In this document: positions 19,701-27,847 of the stretch, in pieces
How positions within the stretch are numbered: the first letter of the stretch is position 1
Layout of the letters: every line of letters starts with the position of its first letter
NCBI RefSeq assembly: GCF_039614725.1
Contig: NZ_CP154859.1
Location: 62,001 to 126,000 of the forward strand
Length of the DNA: 64,000 bases
Origin: Thauera sp. JM12B12
GTDB lineage: Bacteria > Pseudomonadota > Gammaproteobacteria > Burkholderiales > Rhodocyclaceae
Direction: 5' to 3'
Position numbers and translations under genes: made by a program
Notes under the pieces: generated by a model
Databases searched by the model: none
The model's input: only the letters and a program-made list of their open reading frames with translations
What the model was told of the DNA's origin: nothing

Positions 19701-22700
19701 TTCGACAAGCTGCTGCAGGCCGGGCATTCGCTGATCGTGATCGAGCACAACCTGGACGTGATCGCCGCGTCCGACTGGATCATCGACCTCGGCCCCGAGG
19801 GGGGTGACGGCGGCGGCGCGATCGTCGTCGAAGGTCCGCCGGAGGTGGTGCGCGCGCACGACGGTTCGCACACTGGCAGGGCGTTGCGCGATTACGCCGA
19901 GTCGCTCGCCCGCACCCGGGAAAGCGGCGAACGGGACACAGGGGCCAGCCCCCGATTTCCTTCAGGAGATGATCAGGGTCTGGCCTCTGTTTCCTCCGTG
20001 CAAGCTGGTGAGCTGACGCACCGTGGGAGCGGGCTTGCCCGCGAATCTGCAGCGCTCGGGGCGTTCGCGGGCAAGCCCGCTCCCACGGCGCTCGTTGCTG
20101 CCGAGCCGCGGGTGGAATACCGGGCGGTCGCTGCCCCGGCGATCGCTGGATCCGTCATCGAGATCCGCCATGCCCGCGAGCACAACCTGAAGAACGTCAG
20201 CCTGCAGATTCCGCGTGACCAATTCACCGTGATCACCGGCCTGTCCGGCTCGGGCAAATCCACGCTGGCCTTCGACATCGTCTTCGGCGAGGGCCAGCGC
20301 CGCTACCTGGAATCGCTCAACGCCTACGCCCGCCAGTTCGTGCAGCCGGCCAGCCGGCCCGACGTGGACGGCCTGTTCGGCATTCCGCCCACGGTGGCGA
20401 TCGAGCAGCGCACCAGCCGCGGCGGGCGCAAGAGCACGGTGGCGACGCTGACCGAGATCCACCCCTTCCTGCGCCTGATGTACGTGAAGCTGGGCACGCA
20501 GTTCTGCCCCGACTGCGACGTGCCCGTGACGCCGCAGAGCTTCGAAGCCATCGTCGCGCAGATCCAGCGCGAGCTGCGCGGCCAGTCCATCGAAGTCCTC
20601 GCGCCGCTGGTGATCAACCGCAAGGGTCTGTACACCGACCTCGCCAAGTGGGCACGCGCCAAGGGCCATGCGCAGCTGCGCGTCGATGGGGAATACCTGC
20701 CCACCCATAAATGGCCGCGCCTGGACCGCTACAAGGAGCACAACATCGAGCTGCCCACCGGCATGGTGATGGTGCAGCCCGAGCACGAGGCCACGCTGCG
20801 CGAATTCGTGCGCCAGGCGCTGGAGATCGGCAAGGGCGTGATCAAGGTGCTGCGGATTTCAATGGGGTCTGACCCCATTGAAATTACCATTGAAATTACC
20901 TTCTCCACGCTGCGCGCCTGCCCGAGCTGCGGCACCGGCTTCCCCGAGCCGGACCCGCGCTTGTTCTCGTACAACGCCAAGCACGGCTGGTGCCCCAAGT
21001 GCTACGGCACCGGCCTGAAGACCGCAGCGCGCATCGAGGACCCGGACGCGCTCGACCTCGGCGATGCGGAGGAGGTCATCGTCAGCGACGAGCCCTGCCC
21101 GGCCTGCGACGGTGCGCGCCTGAACCCGGTGGCGCGCGCGGTGCGCTTCCGCGAGCTCGGCCTGCACCAGCTCGCGGCGCAGCCGGTGGACAAGGCGGCG
21201 AGCTTCTTCGCCGATCTGGCGCTGAACGAGCGGGAAACCGACATCGCGCGCGATCTCGTCAGCGAGATCCGCGGGCGGCTCGCCTTCCTGCAGCACGTCG
21301 GTCTTGGCTACCTGGCGCTGGATCGCGCCGCGCCCACGCTGTCGGGCGGCGAGGCGCAGCGCATCCGGCTGGCGGCGCAGCTCGGCTCCAACCTGCGCGG
21401 CGTGTGCTACATCCTCGACGAGCCGACGATCGGCCTGCATCCGCGCGACAACCGCCTGCTGCTCGACACCCTGGAGGCGCTACGCGACCGCGGCAACACC
21501 TTGCTGGTGGTCGAGCACGACGAGGACACCATCCGCCGCGCCGACCACGTCATCGACCTCGGCCCCGGTGCCGGCGTGCGCGGCGGTCGGGTGGTGGCCG
21601 AAGGGCGCATCGACGACCTGCTCGCCGCGCCCGAATCCGCCACCGGCGCATGCTTCCGCCACCCGCTGCAGCACCCGCTGCGCCCGCGCCGCGCGGTCCC
21701 GGACGATCACGCGGCGATCCGCATCGAGGGCGCCAGCCTGCACAACCTGCGCGACGTCGACGTGCGCATCCCGCTCGCGCGCCTGACGGTGGTCACCGGC
21801 GTGTCCGGCTCGGGCAAGTCCAGCCTCGCGCGCGACGTGATCCACGCCAACCTGCGCGCGCGCCTCGGCGACCCCGAGGCCACCCGCGCCCGCCGCCGCG
21901 GCCAGGCGCAGCCGGAGGAAGTCGACCAGGCCCTGGTCGGCTGCAAGGGCCTCCACGGCTGGCAGCAGGTCGGCCGCGTGCTGGAAGTCGACCAGACCCC
22001 GATCGGCAAGACGCCGCGCTCCTGCCCGGCAACCTACGTCGGCTTCTGGGACGCGATCCGCAGGCTCTTCGCCGACACCTTCGACGCCCGCACCCGCGGC
22101 TGGAACGCCTCGCGCTTCTCCTTCAACACCGGCGCCGGTCGCTGCCCGGTGTGCGACGGCGCCGGCCAGACCACCGTCGAGATGAGCTTCCTGCCCGACG
22201 TGAAGACGCCCTGCGAGGCCTGCGGCGGCGCGCGCTTCAACCCCGAGACGCTGTCGGTGCGCTGGAAGGACAGGACGGTGGCCGAGGTGCTGGCGATGCC
22301 GGTGGACGAGGCGGTGGAGTTCTTCTCCGCGCATCCGGCGATCGCCCACCCGCTGCAGCTGCTGCAGGACGTCGGCCTCGGCTACCTGACCCTCGGCCAG
22401 CCCAGCCCGACGCTGTCGGGCGGCGAGGCGCAGCGCATCAAGCTCGTCACCGAGCTCGCCAAGGTGCGCCGCCGTCCGGGCGACGCGGAGGACACCGGCG
22501 GCGTGCCGCTGCCGGCCGACAAGCACAGCCTGTACGTGCTCGACGAGCCCACCGTCGGCCTGCACATGGCCGACGTCGACAAGCTGATCCACGTGCTGCA
22601 CCGCCTCACCGACGCCGGCCACACCGTGCTCGTGATCGAGCACGACCTCGACGTCATGGCCGAGGCCGACTGGCTGATCGACCTCGGCCCCGAGGGCGGC

Positions 22701-22814
22701 GACGGCGGCGGCAGCGTGGTGGCCGAAGGTCCACCGGAGGTGGCGATGGCGACGGCGGAATCGCACACCGGTCGCCATCTGCGCGAGTTCCTGGCACAGC
22801 GCAGGCGCGCATGA
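16767..22814 (+). CDS. uvrA: Double-length UvrA (two tandem UvrA units, four ABC ATPase cores)
   Basis: A 2015-residue excinuclease subunit, about twice the usual 940. Walker A motifs (GxSGSGKS) fall at residues 58, 701, 1158 and 1678. ABC signatures (LSGGExQR) fall at about 547, 890, 1525 and 1883, each followed by a LDEPxxGLH or FDEPTTGLHF Walker B. Zinc-finger cysteine pairs are present in both halves. UvrA recognises DNA lesions and loads UvrB. Unusually, the frame passes through palindromic elements at 18135-18163, 19933-19994, 20021-20088 and 20856-20884, and through a low-complexity linker at about residues 910-955. No stop or frameshift results. Starts at 16767 and 16797 are both plausible; neither has a clear ribosome site. 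Fused UvrA paralogues are known in some betaproteobacteria from memory. Whether the second half keeps damage recognition is open. Confidence 0.93.
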   Translation: MSASRFRPASMSASEPRYTPVDAPASTTDAIRIRGARQNNLRNLSLDLPLNRLTVVTGVSGSGKSSLVFDTLYAEGQRRYVETFSPYARQFLDRMDKPQVDRIEGVPPAIAIDQTNPVRTSRSTVGTMTELADHFKLLYARAAHLHCRHCGAPVRRDSAVSIAADLRARAVAAGDPRLVVCFPVTVPANFSEAEVTGLLNAQGYTRIQERIAAGGAEGNDVLQVVQDRFRASNAEDARLAEALETALARGHGRLSVYASGEGVRAQKTPGEAVWRYSSGLHCADCDIHYSEATPGLFSFNSPIGACETCRGFGRVIGVDFGLVIPDESKTLAEGAVKPWQTESYRECQEDLAKMAKKYGVAMDIPVRDLPPEHRHWLFEGDPKWKNWDSSWPRYWYGVRHFFDWLESKAYKMHIRVLLSRYRSYTECPACHGARLKPDALLWRLPLRTEAVETPVDGSMGSDPIDPGPAPASTASIGNPHPAERGLAIHELMALPVDRIREAIAALALPGAADEATELVLGEIRSRLTYLADVGLGYLTLDRQSRTLSGGEVQRINLTTALGTSLVNTLFVLDEPSIGLHPRDIGRILGVMTRLRDAGNTLVVVEHDPQVMVAADELLEIGPGPGERGGNIVARGTPGEIAANPDSVTGPWLAGKKRIDVDRPPRPVDDATLRLKLVGARQHNLRDLSVGFPLQRLTCLTGVSGSGKSTLIQDVLYPALAKHFGEATESPGVFDRLENVDNLRGVVMVDQSPIGKSSRSNPVSYVGAWDPIRNLFAALPEAKQRGYTPGTFSFNAGTGRCPTCTGSGFEHVEMQFLSDVWLRCPDCEGKRYRPEILELQWDGRSVADVLELTVHEALDVFREHPKVLAALAPLADVGLDYLRLGQPVPTLSGGEAQRLKLAGHLAEAAQKKPVRKASAVDKFGSKAGEKPGGPGARAGKGASAGAALQAEPPEPGLLFLFDEPTTGLHFEDVAKLLGAFDKLLQAGHSLIVIEHNLDVIAASDWIIDLGPEGGDGGGAIVVEGPPEVVRAHDGSHTGRALRDYAESLARTRESGERDTGASPRFPSGDDQGLASVSSVQAGELTHRGSGLARESAALGAFAGKPAPTALVAAEPRVEYRAVAAPAIAGSVIEIRHAREHNLKNVSLQIPRDQFTVITGLSGSGKSTLAFDIVFGEGQRRYLESLNAYARQFVQPASRPDVDGLFGIPPTVAIEQRTSRGGRKSTVATLTEIHPFLRLMYVKLGTQFCPDCDVPVTPQSFEAIVAQIQRELRGQSIEVLAPLVINRKGLYTDLAKWARAKGHAQLRVDGEYLPTHKWPRLDRYKEHNIELPTGMVMVQPEHEATLREFVRQALEIGKGVIKVLRISMGSDPIEITIEITFSTLRACPSCGTGFPEPDPRLFSYNAKHGWCPKCYGTGLKTAARIEDPDALDLGDAEEVIVSDEPCPACDGARLNPVARAVRFRELGLHQLAAQPVDKAASFFADLALNERETDIARDLVSEIRGRLAFLQHVGLGYLALDRAAPTLSGGEAQRIRLAAQLGSNLRGVCYILDEPTIGLHPRDNRLLLDTLEALRDRGNTLLVVEHDEDTIRRADHVIDLGPGAGVRGGRVVAEGRIDDLLAAPESATGACFRHPLQHPLRPRRAVPDDHAAIRIEGASLHNLRDVDVRIPLARLTVVTGVSGSGKSSLARDVIHANLRARLGDPEATRARRRGQAQPEEVDQALVGCKGLHGWQQVGRVLEVDQTPIGKTPRSCPATYVGFWDAIRRLFADTFDARTRGWNASRFSFNTGAGRCPVCDGAGQTTVEMSFLPDVKTPCEACGGARFNPETLSVRWKDRTVAEVLAMPVDEAVEFFSAHPAIAHPLQLLQDVGLGYLTLGQPSPTLSGGEAQRIKLVTELAKVRRRPGDAEDTGGVPLPADKHSLYVLDEPTVGLHMADVDKLIHVLHRLTDAGHTVLVIEHDLDVMAEADWLIDLGPEGGDGGGSVVAEGPPEVAMATAESHTGRHLREFLAQRRRA
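18135..18163. repeat. 29-bp perfect palindrome inside uvrA (copy 1)
   Basis: Two 14-base arms around a central A, with core TCAATGGGGTC / GACCCCATTGA. It is translated in frame as SMGSDPID, at about residues 458-465 of UvrA. The same core recurs at 20856-20884. The surrounding residues (proline/alanine-rich, to about residue 490) look like an insertion relative to the ordinary UvrA fold. Confidence 0.9.
19933..19994. repeat. Imperfect inverted repeat inside the uvrA inter-unit linker
   Basis: Arms of about 22 bases: one containing ACACAGGGGCCAGCCCC, the other containing GGTCTGGCCTCTGT. They have a few mismatches and a loop of about 17 bases. The element is translated as part of the linker joining the two UvrA units, immediately before the REP copy at 20021. 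Confidence 0.65.
20021..20088. repeat. REP inverted repeat inside the uvrA reading frame
   Basis: Perfect 25-base arms (20021-20045 and 20064-20088, with core GGGAGCGGGCTTGCCCGCGAA) and an 18-base loop. It is the same family as the intergenic copies at 3743, 22861 and 44125. Here it is read through in frame between the two UvrA units (about residues 1086-1108), where a flexible linker would tolerate it. Confidence 0.9.
20856..20900. repeat. 29-bp perfect palindrome plus 12-bp tandem duplication inside uvrA (copy 2)
   Basis: A palindrome at 20856-20884 with arms of 14 bases around a central T and the same core as copy 1 (TCAATGGGGTC / GACCCCATTGA). Translated in the same phase, it gives SMGSDPIE. 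Its right arm runs into a perfect tandem duplication of ATTGAAATTACC (20877-20888 and 20889-20900), encoding IEITIEIT. The insertion falls in the second UvrA unit. Confidence 0.9.
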
Positions 22815-22860
22815 TGCACTGCAGCGGAACCATGGCATGATGTCCCGGTCATGAATTTTT

Positions 22861-22928
22861 GTGGGAGCGGGCTTGCCCGCGAATGGCGGGTAATCAAGCG
22901 CCGCTTTCGCGGGCAAGCCCGCTCCCAC
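22861..22928. repeat. REP inverted repeat between uvrA and the cytochrome b561 gene
   Basis: Perfect 23-base arms at 22861-22883 and 22906-22928 around a 22-base loop; the core is GGGAGCGGGCTTGCCCGCGAA. It lies 46 bases after the uvrA stop and could act as a transcript-stabilising or terminating structure. Confidence 0.9.
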
Positions 22929-23000
22929 GGACAGTTGCGCCCACGGGTCGTTGCGGCGGCGGTCGTCCACCGAACCAACATGGATGAAGGGAAGAAAACA

Positions 23001-23687
23001 ATGAACACACGCAGGGTCCGGGTCTGGGATCTGCCCACCCGTCTGTTCCACTGGTTGCTCGCCGTGCTGGTCGTGGCCGCCTACATCACCGCCCAGATCG
23101 GCGGCAGCCTCATCGAATGGCATGGCCGGGTGGGCATCGCCATCACCGGCCTGCTCGCCTTCCGCCTGGTGTGGGGCGTGGTCGGCTCGACCTATGCCCG
23201 CTTCGCCGACTTCGTGCCCGGTCCTGCGCATCTGTGGGCGCACCTGCGCGGGCACTGGAGCGGCCTGGGCCACAATCCGCTCGGCGCGCTGTCGGTGCTC
23301 GCGCTACTGGGCGTGATGCTCTACCAGGCCGTGACCGGCCTGTTCTCCAACGACGAGATCGCGTTCTCCGGCCCGCTGCGCGCGCTGGTGAGCAGCGACA
23401 CCAGCGACTGGATGTCCGGCCTGCACCGGCAGAACTACTGGCCGATCATCGTGCTGGTGGGCCTGCACGTGTCGGCGGTACTGTTCTACGCGCTGGTGAA
23501 GAAGGACAACCTGGTGCGGCCGATGATCACCGGCATGAAGGAGGTCGACGAAGCCGACGCCCGACCCGCAGAGGGCGGCGGCGCGGCGGCCCTCGTGATC
23601 GCGCTGGTGATCACCGCGGCGGTGCTCTACTTCGTCACCGGCAGCTTCATCGAGCCTCCGCCCCCGCCTCCGCCCGCAGCCTGGTGA
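23001..23687 (+). CDS. Cytochrome b561 family protein
   Basis: A 228-residue di-haem b-type membrane cytochrome. It begins RVRVWDLPTRLFHWLLAVLV, the first haem-ligand helix of the Ni-Fe hydrogenase b-subunit/b561 family. Histidines in paired helices follow (IEWHGRVG; LHVSAVLFY), with four core transmembrane segments. An extra C-terminal helix (about 195-218) ends in a proline-rich tail. It should pass electrons between quinol and a soluble cytochrome. The ATG at 23001 has AAGGGAAG upstream. Next to it, converging, is cytochrome c', a likely electron partner. Confidence 0.88.
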   Translation: MNTRRVRVWDLPTRLFHWLLAVLVVAAYITAQIGGSLIEWHGRVGIAITGLLAFRLVWGVVGSTYARFADFVPGPAHLWAHLRGHWSGLGHNPLGALSVLALLGVMLYQAVTGLFSNDEIAFSGPLRALVSSDTSDWMSGLHRQNYWPIIVLVGLHVSAVLFYALVKKDNLVRPMITGMKEVDEADARPAEGGGAAALVIALVITAAVLYFVTGSFIEPPPPPPPAAW

Positions 23688-23705
23688 CGTGCCGGCGCCC
23701 GAAAA

Positions 23706-23740
23706 CGAAAAAGCCACCGCTGCATGCGGTGGCTTTTTCG
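23706..23740. terminator. Bidirectional terminator between cytochrome b561 and cytochrome c' genes
   Basis: Perfect 15-base inverted repeat (CGAAAAAGCCACCGC / GCGGTGGCTTTTTCG) with a 5-base loop. It carries A-runs on one side and T-runs on the other, so it can terminate transcription from both converging genes. Confidence 0.92.
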
Positions 23741-23778
23741 CATCTGCGTTCGCCAGCCTCGCGGCCGGCGCAGCCGCA

Positions 23779-24231
23779 TCACTCCATGCGGTACTTGTCG
23801 TGACAGGCCTTGCAGGTCGCGCCGGTGTCGCCGAACGCCTTCTGCACGGCGGCCTTGTCGCCGGTGGCAGCGACCTTGGCGAGGTTGGCGGCGGCGTTGT
23901 TGAAGTCGGTGGCGAGCTTGCCGACGTTCGGCATTTCCTGGAAGAACTCGGGCTTGACGCGGGTCTTGACGTCGCCGATGTCCTTCTCGGTGCCCGGGCC
24001 GTAGAGCGCGCCCATGCCCGAGCCGGCGATGCCGGCGATGGCGTTGGCGGCGGCCTGGACTTGCTGGGCATTGAACTCGCCCTCGAGGTTGGCCTTGATC
24101 TTGCCCATGTTCCAGCTCATGAAGCTGTAGCCGGCCTGGCGGAACTTGATCTGGTCCTCCGGCTTGACCTGGGCCGAGGCTGCCGTGGCGAGGGAAAGGG
24201 AGAGGATGCCGAGTGCGATCGCTTTTTTCAT
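23779..24231 (-). CDS. cycP: Cytochrome c'
   Basis: A 150-residue periplasmic four-helix-bundle cytochrome with a signal peptide ending AASAQ. A single haem site near the C-terminus, CKACH at 140-144, is the hallmark of class II cytochromes c. Cytochromes c' bind NO and CO and protect denitrifiers and photosynthetic bacteria from nitric oxide. The mature protein starts VKPEDQIKFRQAGYSFMSWNM, a typical first helix. It faces the b561 gene across a shared terminator and is divergent from the haem-motif chemoreceptor gene. Confidence 0.95.
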   Translation of the reverse strand: MKKAIALGILSLSLATAASAQVKPEDQIKFRQAGYSFMSWNMGKIKANLEGEFNAQQVQAAANAIAGIAGSGMGALYGPGTEKDIGDVKTRVKPEFFQEMPNVGKLATDFNNAAANLAKVAATGDKAAVQKAFGDTGATCKACHDKYRME

Positions 24232-24503
24232 CTGAGACCTCCTGAATCAGCAGTGGGGGGAAGGGACGAGCTTGCAGGGAACACCGCAGACCCTGCGCGG
24301 CTGCCTTGGTTCCCGTGGCGCCGCACGGATGTGCGTGCCTGCCCGGCGCAAGCTTAATTCAGATTCGGTCGATATGCCCTCGTCAGATCGCGTGCTGGCG
24401 GTGGCGATCTGCGCTCAAGCCGCGGCGTTTTTGGTCGTAAGCGAGACAGAGGGCGTGTGCGCCAGGGCGCCGCGGAACGCCGTTCAGAACTGCGAGAAGA
24501 CAA

Positions 24504-26126
24504 ATGATCCGATTTTCCGATACACCGATATGGCTGCGTCTGACCGGCGTGATCTGGCTGATGATGCTCATCGCCTTCGGCAGCATGATCGCCTGGGAAA
24601 CCCGGGTGAATCGCGACATGGCGATCGACCAGGCGAAGGACTTCGCGGGCACGGTCAATGAGATGACGATGGCTGGCCTCACCGGGATGATGATCACCGG
24701 CACGGTCGCCCAGCGCGATGTCTTCCTCGACCAGATCAAGGAGCTCACCGTCGTCCAGGACCTGAAGGTCATCCGCGGCGAGGCGGTCAGCAAGGTGTTC
24801 GGCGACGGCGGCGTGGCGACGGTGGGGGGCGATGCGGACGAGCATCTCGCCCTCGCCGAGGGCCGCAGCACGCTGCGTGTCGAGCACAGCGCCGAGCATG
24901 GCGAGCATCTGCGCGTGGTCATCCCCTCGCTCGCATCCAGCGACTGGCTCGGCAAGGACTGCATCGCCTGCCACCAGGTGCCGGCGGGAACACCGCTCGG
25001 CGCGGTGTCGATGCGCATCTCGCTCGACAAGGCGAACGCCGCGGTGCGCAGCTTCCGCAACGAGAGCATGGTGTTCGCCGCCCTGGTCTCGATTCCGCTG
25101 ATCGTCTTCATCTACCTTTTCATCAGCCGCTTCGTCACCCGCCCGCTTGCCCAGCTCAACGAGGGCATGGCGCAGATCGCGCAGGGCGGGGGCGACCTCA
25201 CCCGCCGCCTGCCGGTGCGGGGGGCCGACGAGATCGGACGCACGGCGGGCACCTTCAACGACATGATGGCGACGATCGGCGGCCTGGTGCGTCAGGTCGG
25301 CGACTCCGCCTCGGCCGTCACCGGCGCGGCCCACCGCGTCGTCGACAAGGCTGCCGCGGTGGCGGAGAGTTCGCACCGGCAGAACGACAGCTCGGTGAGC
25401 GCCGCCAATACGGTCGACGCGATGATGGACAACATCGCGGCGGTGGCCGGGCGCACCGAGGCCGTGCGCACGCGCTCGCACGACAGCCTGCAACGCTCGC
25501 AGGAAGGCCAGCGCAGCCTGGAGCGCCTGGTCGGCGAGGTCGGCGAGGCGGAGTCGGCGGTACGCCAGATGGCGGAGGCGGTCACCGCCTTTGTCGACTC
25601 CACGCAGGCGATCTCGCGCATGACCAGCGAGGTGCGCGAGATCGCCGAGCAGACCAACCTGCTCGCACTCAACGCCGCGATCGAGGCGGCTCGGGCGGGT
25701 GAGCAGGGCCGCGGCTTCGCGGTGGTGGCCGACGAGGTGCGCAAGCTGGCGGAGAAGTCGGCACGCTCGGCGGGCGAGATCGACGAGATCACCCGCGACG
25801 TCAGCCGCCGCTCGGGTTCGGTGCGGGGCGCCATCGACGACGGGCTCGGCCACCTCGAGTCGAGTCGCGAGATGGCGGCGGCGGTCATGCAGGTGCTGTC
25901 GCAGGCCAACGCGCTGGTGGTCGAGGTCGGCGAGGGCCTGGACCGGATCGCCGACGCGAGCCGCGAACAGCGCACGGCCAGCGAGTCGGTCACGCGCCGC
26001 ATCGGCGAGATCGCCGGCATGGCGCGCAGCAACAACGATGCCCTCGAGCACACGGTCAGCGCGGCGCGCGAGCTCGGCGAGCTGGCCTCGCGCCTGCAGG
26101 ATTCGGTGTCGCGCTTCCGCTGCTGA
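24504..26126 (+). CDS. Methyl-accepting chemotaxis protein with a c-type haem motif in the sensor domain
   Basis: A 540-residue chemoreceptor. TM1 is about residues 12-30, the periplasmic sensor about 31-190, TM2 about 192-212, HAMP about 213-265, then the cytoplasmic coiled coil. The signalling tip at about 379-400 includes [20 protein letters not shown]. The sensor contains CIACH at 153-157, a CxxCH haem c attachment site, after a region resembling the single-haem PAS-like sensors of some anaerobes. It would report redox state or a gas such as NO or O2 to CheA. It is divergent from cytochrome c'. The C-terminus is Cys, with no CheR/CheB pentapeptide. Haem attachment is predicted, not shown. 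Confidence 0.9.
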   Translation: MIRFSDTPIWLRLTGVIWLMMLIAFGSMIAWETRVNRDMAIDQAKDFAGTVNEMTMAGLTGMMITGTVAQRDVFLDQIKELTVVQDLKVIRGEAVSKVFGDGGVATVGGDADEHLALAEGRSTLRVEHSAEHGEHLRVVIPSLASSDWLGKDCIACHQVPAGTPLGAVSMRISLDKANAAVRSFRNESMVFAALVSIPLIVFIYLFISRFVTRPLAQLNEGMAQIAQGGGDLTRRLPVRGADEIGRTAGTFNDMMATIGGLVRQVGDSASAVTGAAHRVVDKAAAVAESSHRQNDSSVSAANTVDAMMDNIAAVAGRTEAVRTRSHDSLQRSQEGQRSLERLVGEVGEAESAVRQMAEAVTAFVDSTQAISRMTSEVREIAEQTNLLALNAAIEAARAGEQGRGFAVVADEVRKLAEKSARSAGEIDEITRDVSRRSGSVRGAIDDGLGHLESSREMAAAVMQVLSQANALVVEVGEGLDRIADASREQRTASESVTRRIGEIAGMARSNNDALEHTVSAARELGELASRLQDSVSRFRC

Positions 26127-26172
26127 GCCGGGTCCGATGGGTGGCGGCGCGGGTCGGCGCCGCGCGCAACGA

Positions 26173-26205
26173 GAAGGGCGGCGCCCGACGAAGGCCCCGC
26201 CCTTC
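26173..26205. terminator. Probable hairpin between chemoreceptor and protease genes
   Basis: A 9-base inverted repeat GAAGGGCGG / CCGCCCTTC with a 15-base loop, between convergent genes. No clear T-run follows, so termination is only likely. Confidence 0.45.
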
Positions 26206-26228
26206 CTGCATTTCGCCGCCGGCGCTGC

Positions 26229-27701
26229 TTATTCGATGCGCACCGGAACGAAGATGCGCGCTTCGCCGCGCTGAATGAGGAGTGCGAAGCGCGGGCCGGC
26301 GCGCTCGAGCAGGGCGCGCAGTTCGGCGATGCTGGTCACCGGCTGGTTGTTGAACGCGAGGATCACGTCGCCGCGCTGCAGGCCGGCGCGCGCAGCCGCA
26401 CCGTCGGCGCCCTCGACCACGATGCCGCCGCGCAGATTGAGTTCGGCGGCTTCCTGTGCGGTCAGTGCGCGCGCGCTCAGGCCGAGCTTCTCGCCGATGC
26501 GCTCGACCTGGGTCGGCGCGGGCGGGCCGCCGGCGATCGTCTCGTTGCGCAATTCGTCGAGGGTGGCGGTGACGTCGCGGCTGCGGCCCTCGCGCCAGAC
26601 CTCGAGCTTCACGCGCGTGCCCGGGCGCTTCTCGCCGATCACGCGCGGCAGCTCGGCCGAGTCGTTGATGCGCCGGCCGTCGACGCTGAGCACGACGTCG
26701 CCCGCCTGCAGGCCGGCCTTGTCGGCCGCGCTGCCCGGCTCCACGCTCGCCACCAGCGCGCCACGCGCGTCCGGGAGGCCGAAGGACTGCGCGAGGTCCT
26801 TGTCGACGCCCTGGATGGCGATGCCCAGCCGGCCGCGCTGCACGCGGCCATGTTCGACGAGCTGGTCCTTGATGTTCATCGCGACGTCGATCGGGATCGC
26901 GAACGAGATCCCCATGAAGCCGCCCGAGCGCGAGTAGATCTGCGAGTTGATGCCGATGACCTCGCCGGCGAGGTTGAACAGCGGTCCGCCCGAGTTGCCC
27001 GGGTTGATCGCGACGTCGGTCTGGATGAAGGGCACGTAGGTCTCGTCCGGCAGGCGGCGCGCCTTGGCCGAGATGATGCCGGCGGTGACGGTGTTGTCGA
27101 AGCCGAAGGGCGAGCCCATCGCCACCACCCATTCGCCGACGCGGGCGCTGTCGGCATTGCCGATCTTCACCGCCGGCAGGCCCTTGGCGTCGAGCTTGAG
27201 CAGGGCGACGTCGGTGCGGCGATCGATGCCGACCACGGTGGCCTTGAATTCGCGCTTGTCGATCAGGGTGACGGTCACTTCGGACAAGCCCGCATCCCCG
27301 TCCTCGCCGGCCACGACGTGGGCATTGGTGAGCACGTAGCCGTCCGGGCTGACGATGAAGCCCGAGCCGATGCCCTGGCGCGCGCGCGGGCCCATGCCCG
27401 GCTGGCCGGGGAAGCCCGGCATCGGTACGCCGAAGCGGCGCAGGAAGTCGTAGAACGGATCGTTGGCGAAGGGGTTCTCGCCCGCCGTGCCCTGCGCGGC
27501 GCGCTGCACCACCCGGATGTTGACCACGGCCGGGCCGACCTGCTCGACGAGGTCGCCGAAGTCGGGCAGGCCGTAGCGGTTCGGTGACACCATGGAGGCG
27601 GCCGGCGCGGCCTGGGCATGTGCGGACGGGACGAGCGCCGTGCCGGGTAGCGCGGCGACGATGGAGAGGGCGAGCGTGGTCGCGAGTAGGTGCTTGCGCA
27701 T
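26229..27701 (-). CDS. degQ: Periplasmic serine endoprotease, Do/DegQ family
   Basis: A 490-residue HtrA protease/chaperone for misfolded envelope proteins. It has a signal peptide (residues 1-29, ending SAHAQ) and a trypsin-like domain with His128 (LTNAHVV), Asp164 (RRTDVALL) and Ser237 (GNSGGP). Two PDZ domains follow (about 290-380 and 400-488). A Q-linker with a proline/glycine-rich patch around 92-108 replaces the long LA loop, so DegQ or MucD is as likely as DegP. The start at 27701 gives a good signal peptide. It follows the TonB receptor on the same strand after 146 bases, with no obvious sigma-E promoter. Confidence 0.93.
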   Translation of the reverse strand: MRKHLLATTLALSIVAALPGTALVPSAHAQAAPAASMVSPNRYGLPDFGDLVEQVGPAVVNIRVVQRAAQGTAGENPFANDPFYDFLRRFGVPMPGFPGQPGMGPRARQGIGSGFIVSPDGYVLTNAHVVAGEDGDAGLSEVTVTLIDKREFKATVVGIDRRTDVALLKLDAKGLPAVKIGNADSARVGEWVVAMGSPFGFDNTVTAGIISAKARRLPDETYVPFIQTDVAINPGNSGGPLFNLAGEVIGINSQIYSRSGGFMGISFAIPIDVAMNIKDQLVEHGRVQRGRLGIAIQGVDKDLAQSFGLPDARGALVASVEPGSAADKAGLQAGDVVLSVDGRRINDSAELPRVIGEKRPGTRVKLEVWREGRSRDVTATLDELRNETIAGGPPAPTQVERIGEKLGLSARALTAQEAAELNLRGGIVVEGADGAAARAGLQRGDVILAFNNQPVTSIAELRALLERAGPRFALLIQRGEARIFVPVRIE

Positions 27702-27847
27702 GGTCGATTCCGTGGTTGGTTCAATGCCGACGACGGGCAGTGGACGCCGATTCGTTTCGTCTGTTCCCTTGTTCACAACTGTTTGCAAGTTTGGGGCGTG
27801 CCCGACGCTGATCAAGTGTCGGGCCGGCATCTCCGGCGCGCGCGGGC

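Noticed and set aside
18135..20900. Two adjacent uvrA genes artificially joined by a sequencing error.
   Set aside because: The frame is continuous through the junction with no internal start/SD and the linker is read in one phase. A natural fusion fits better, though resequencing would settle it.
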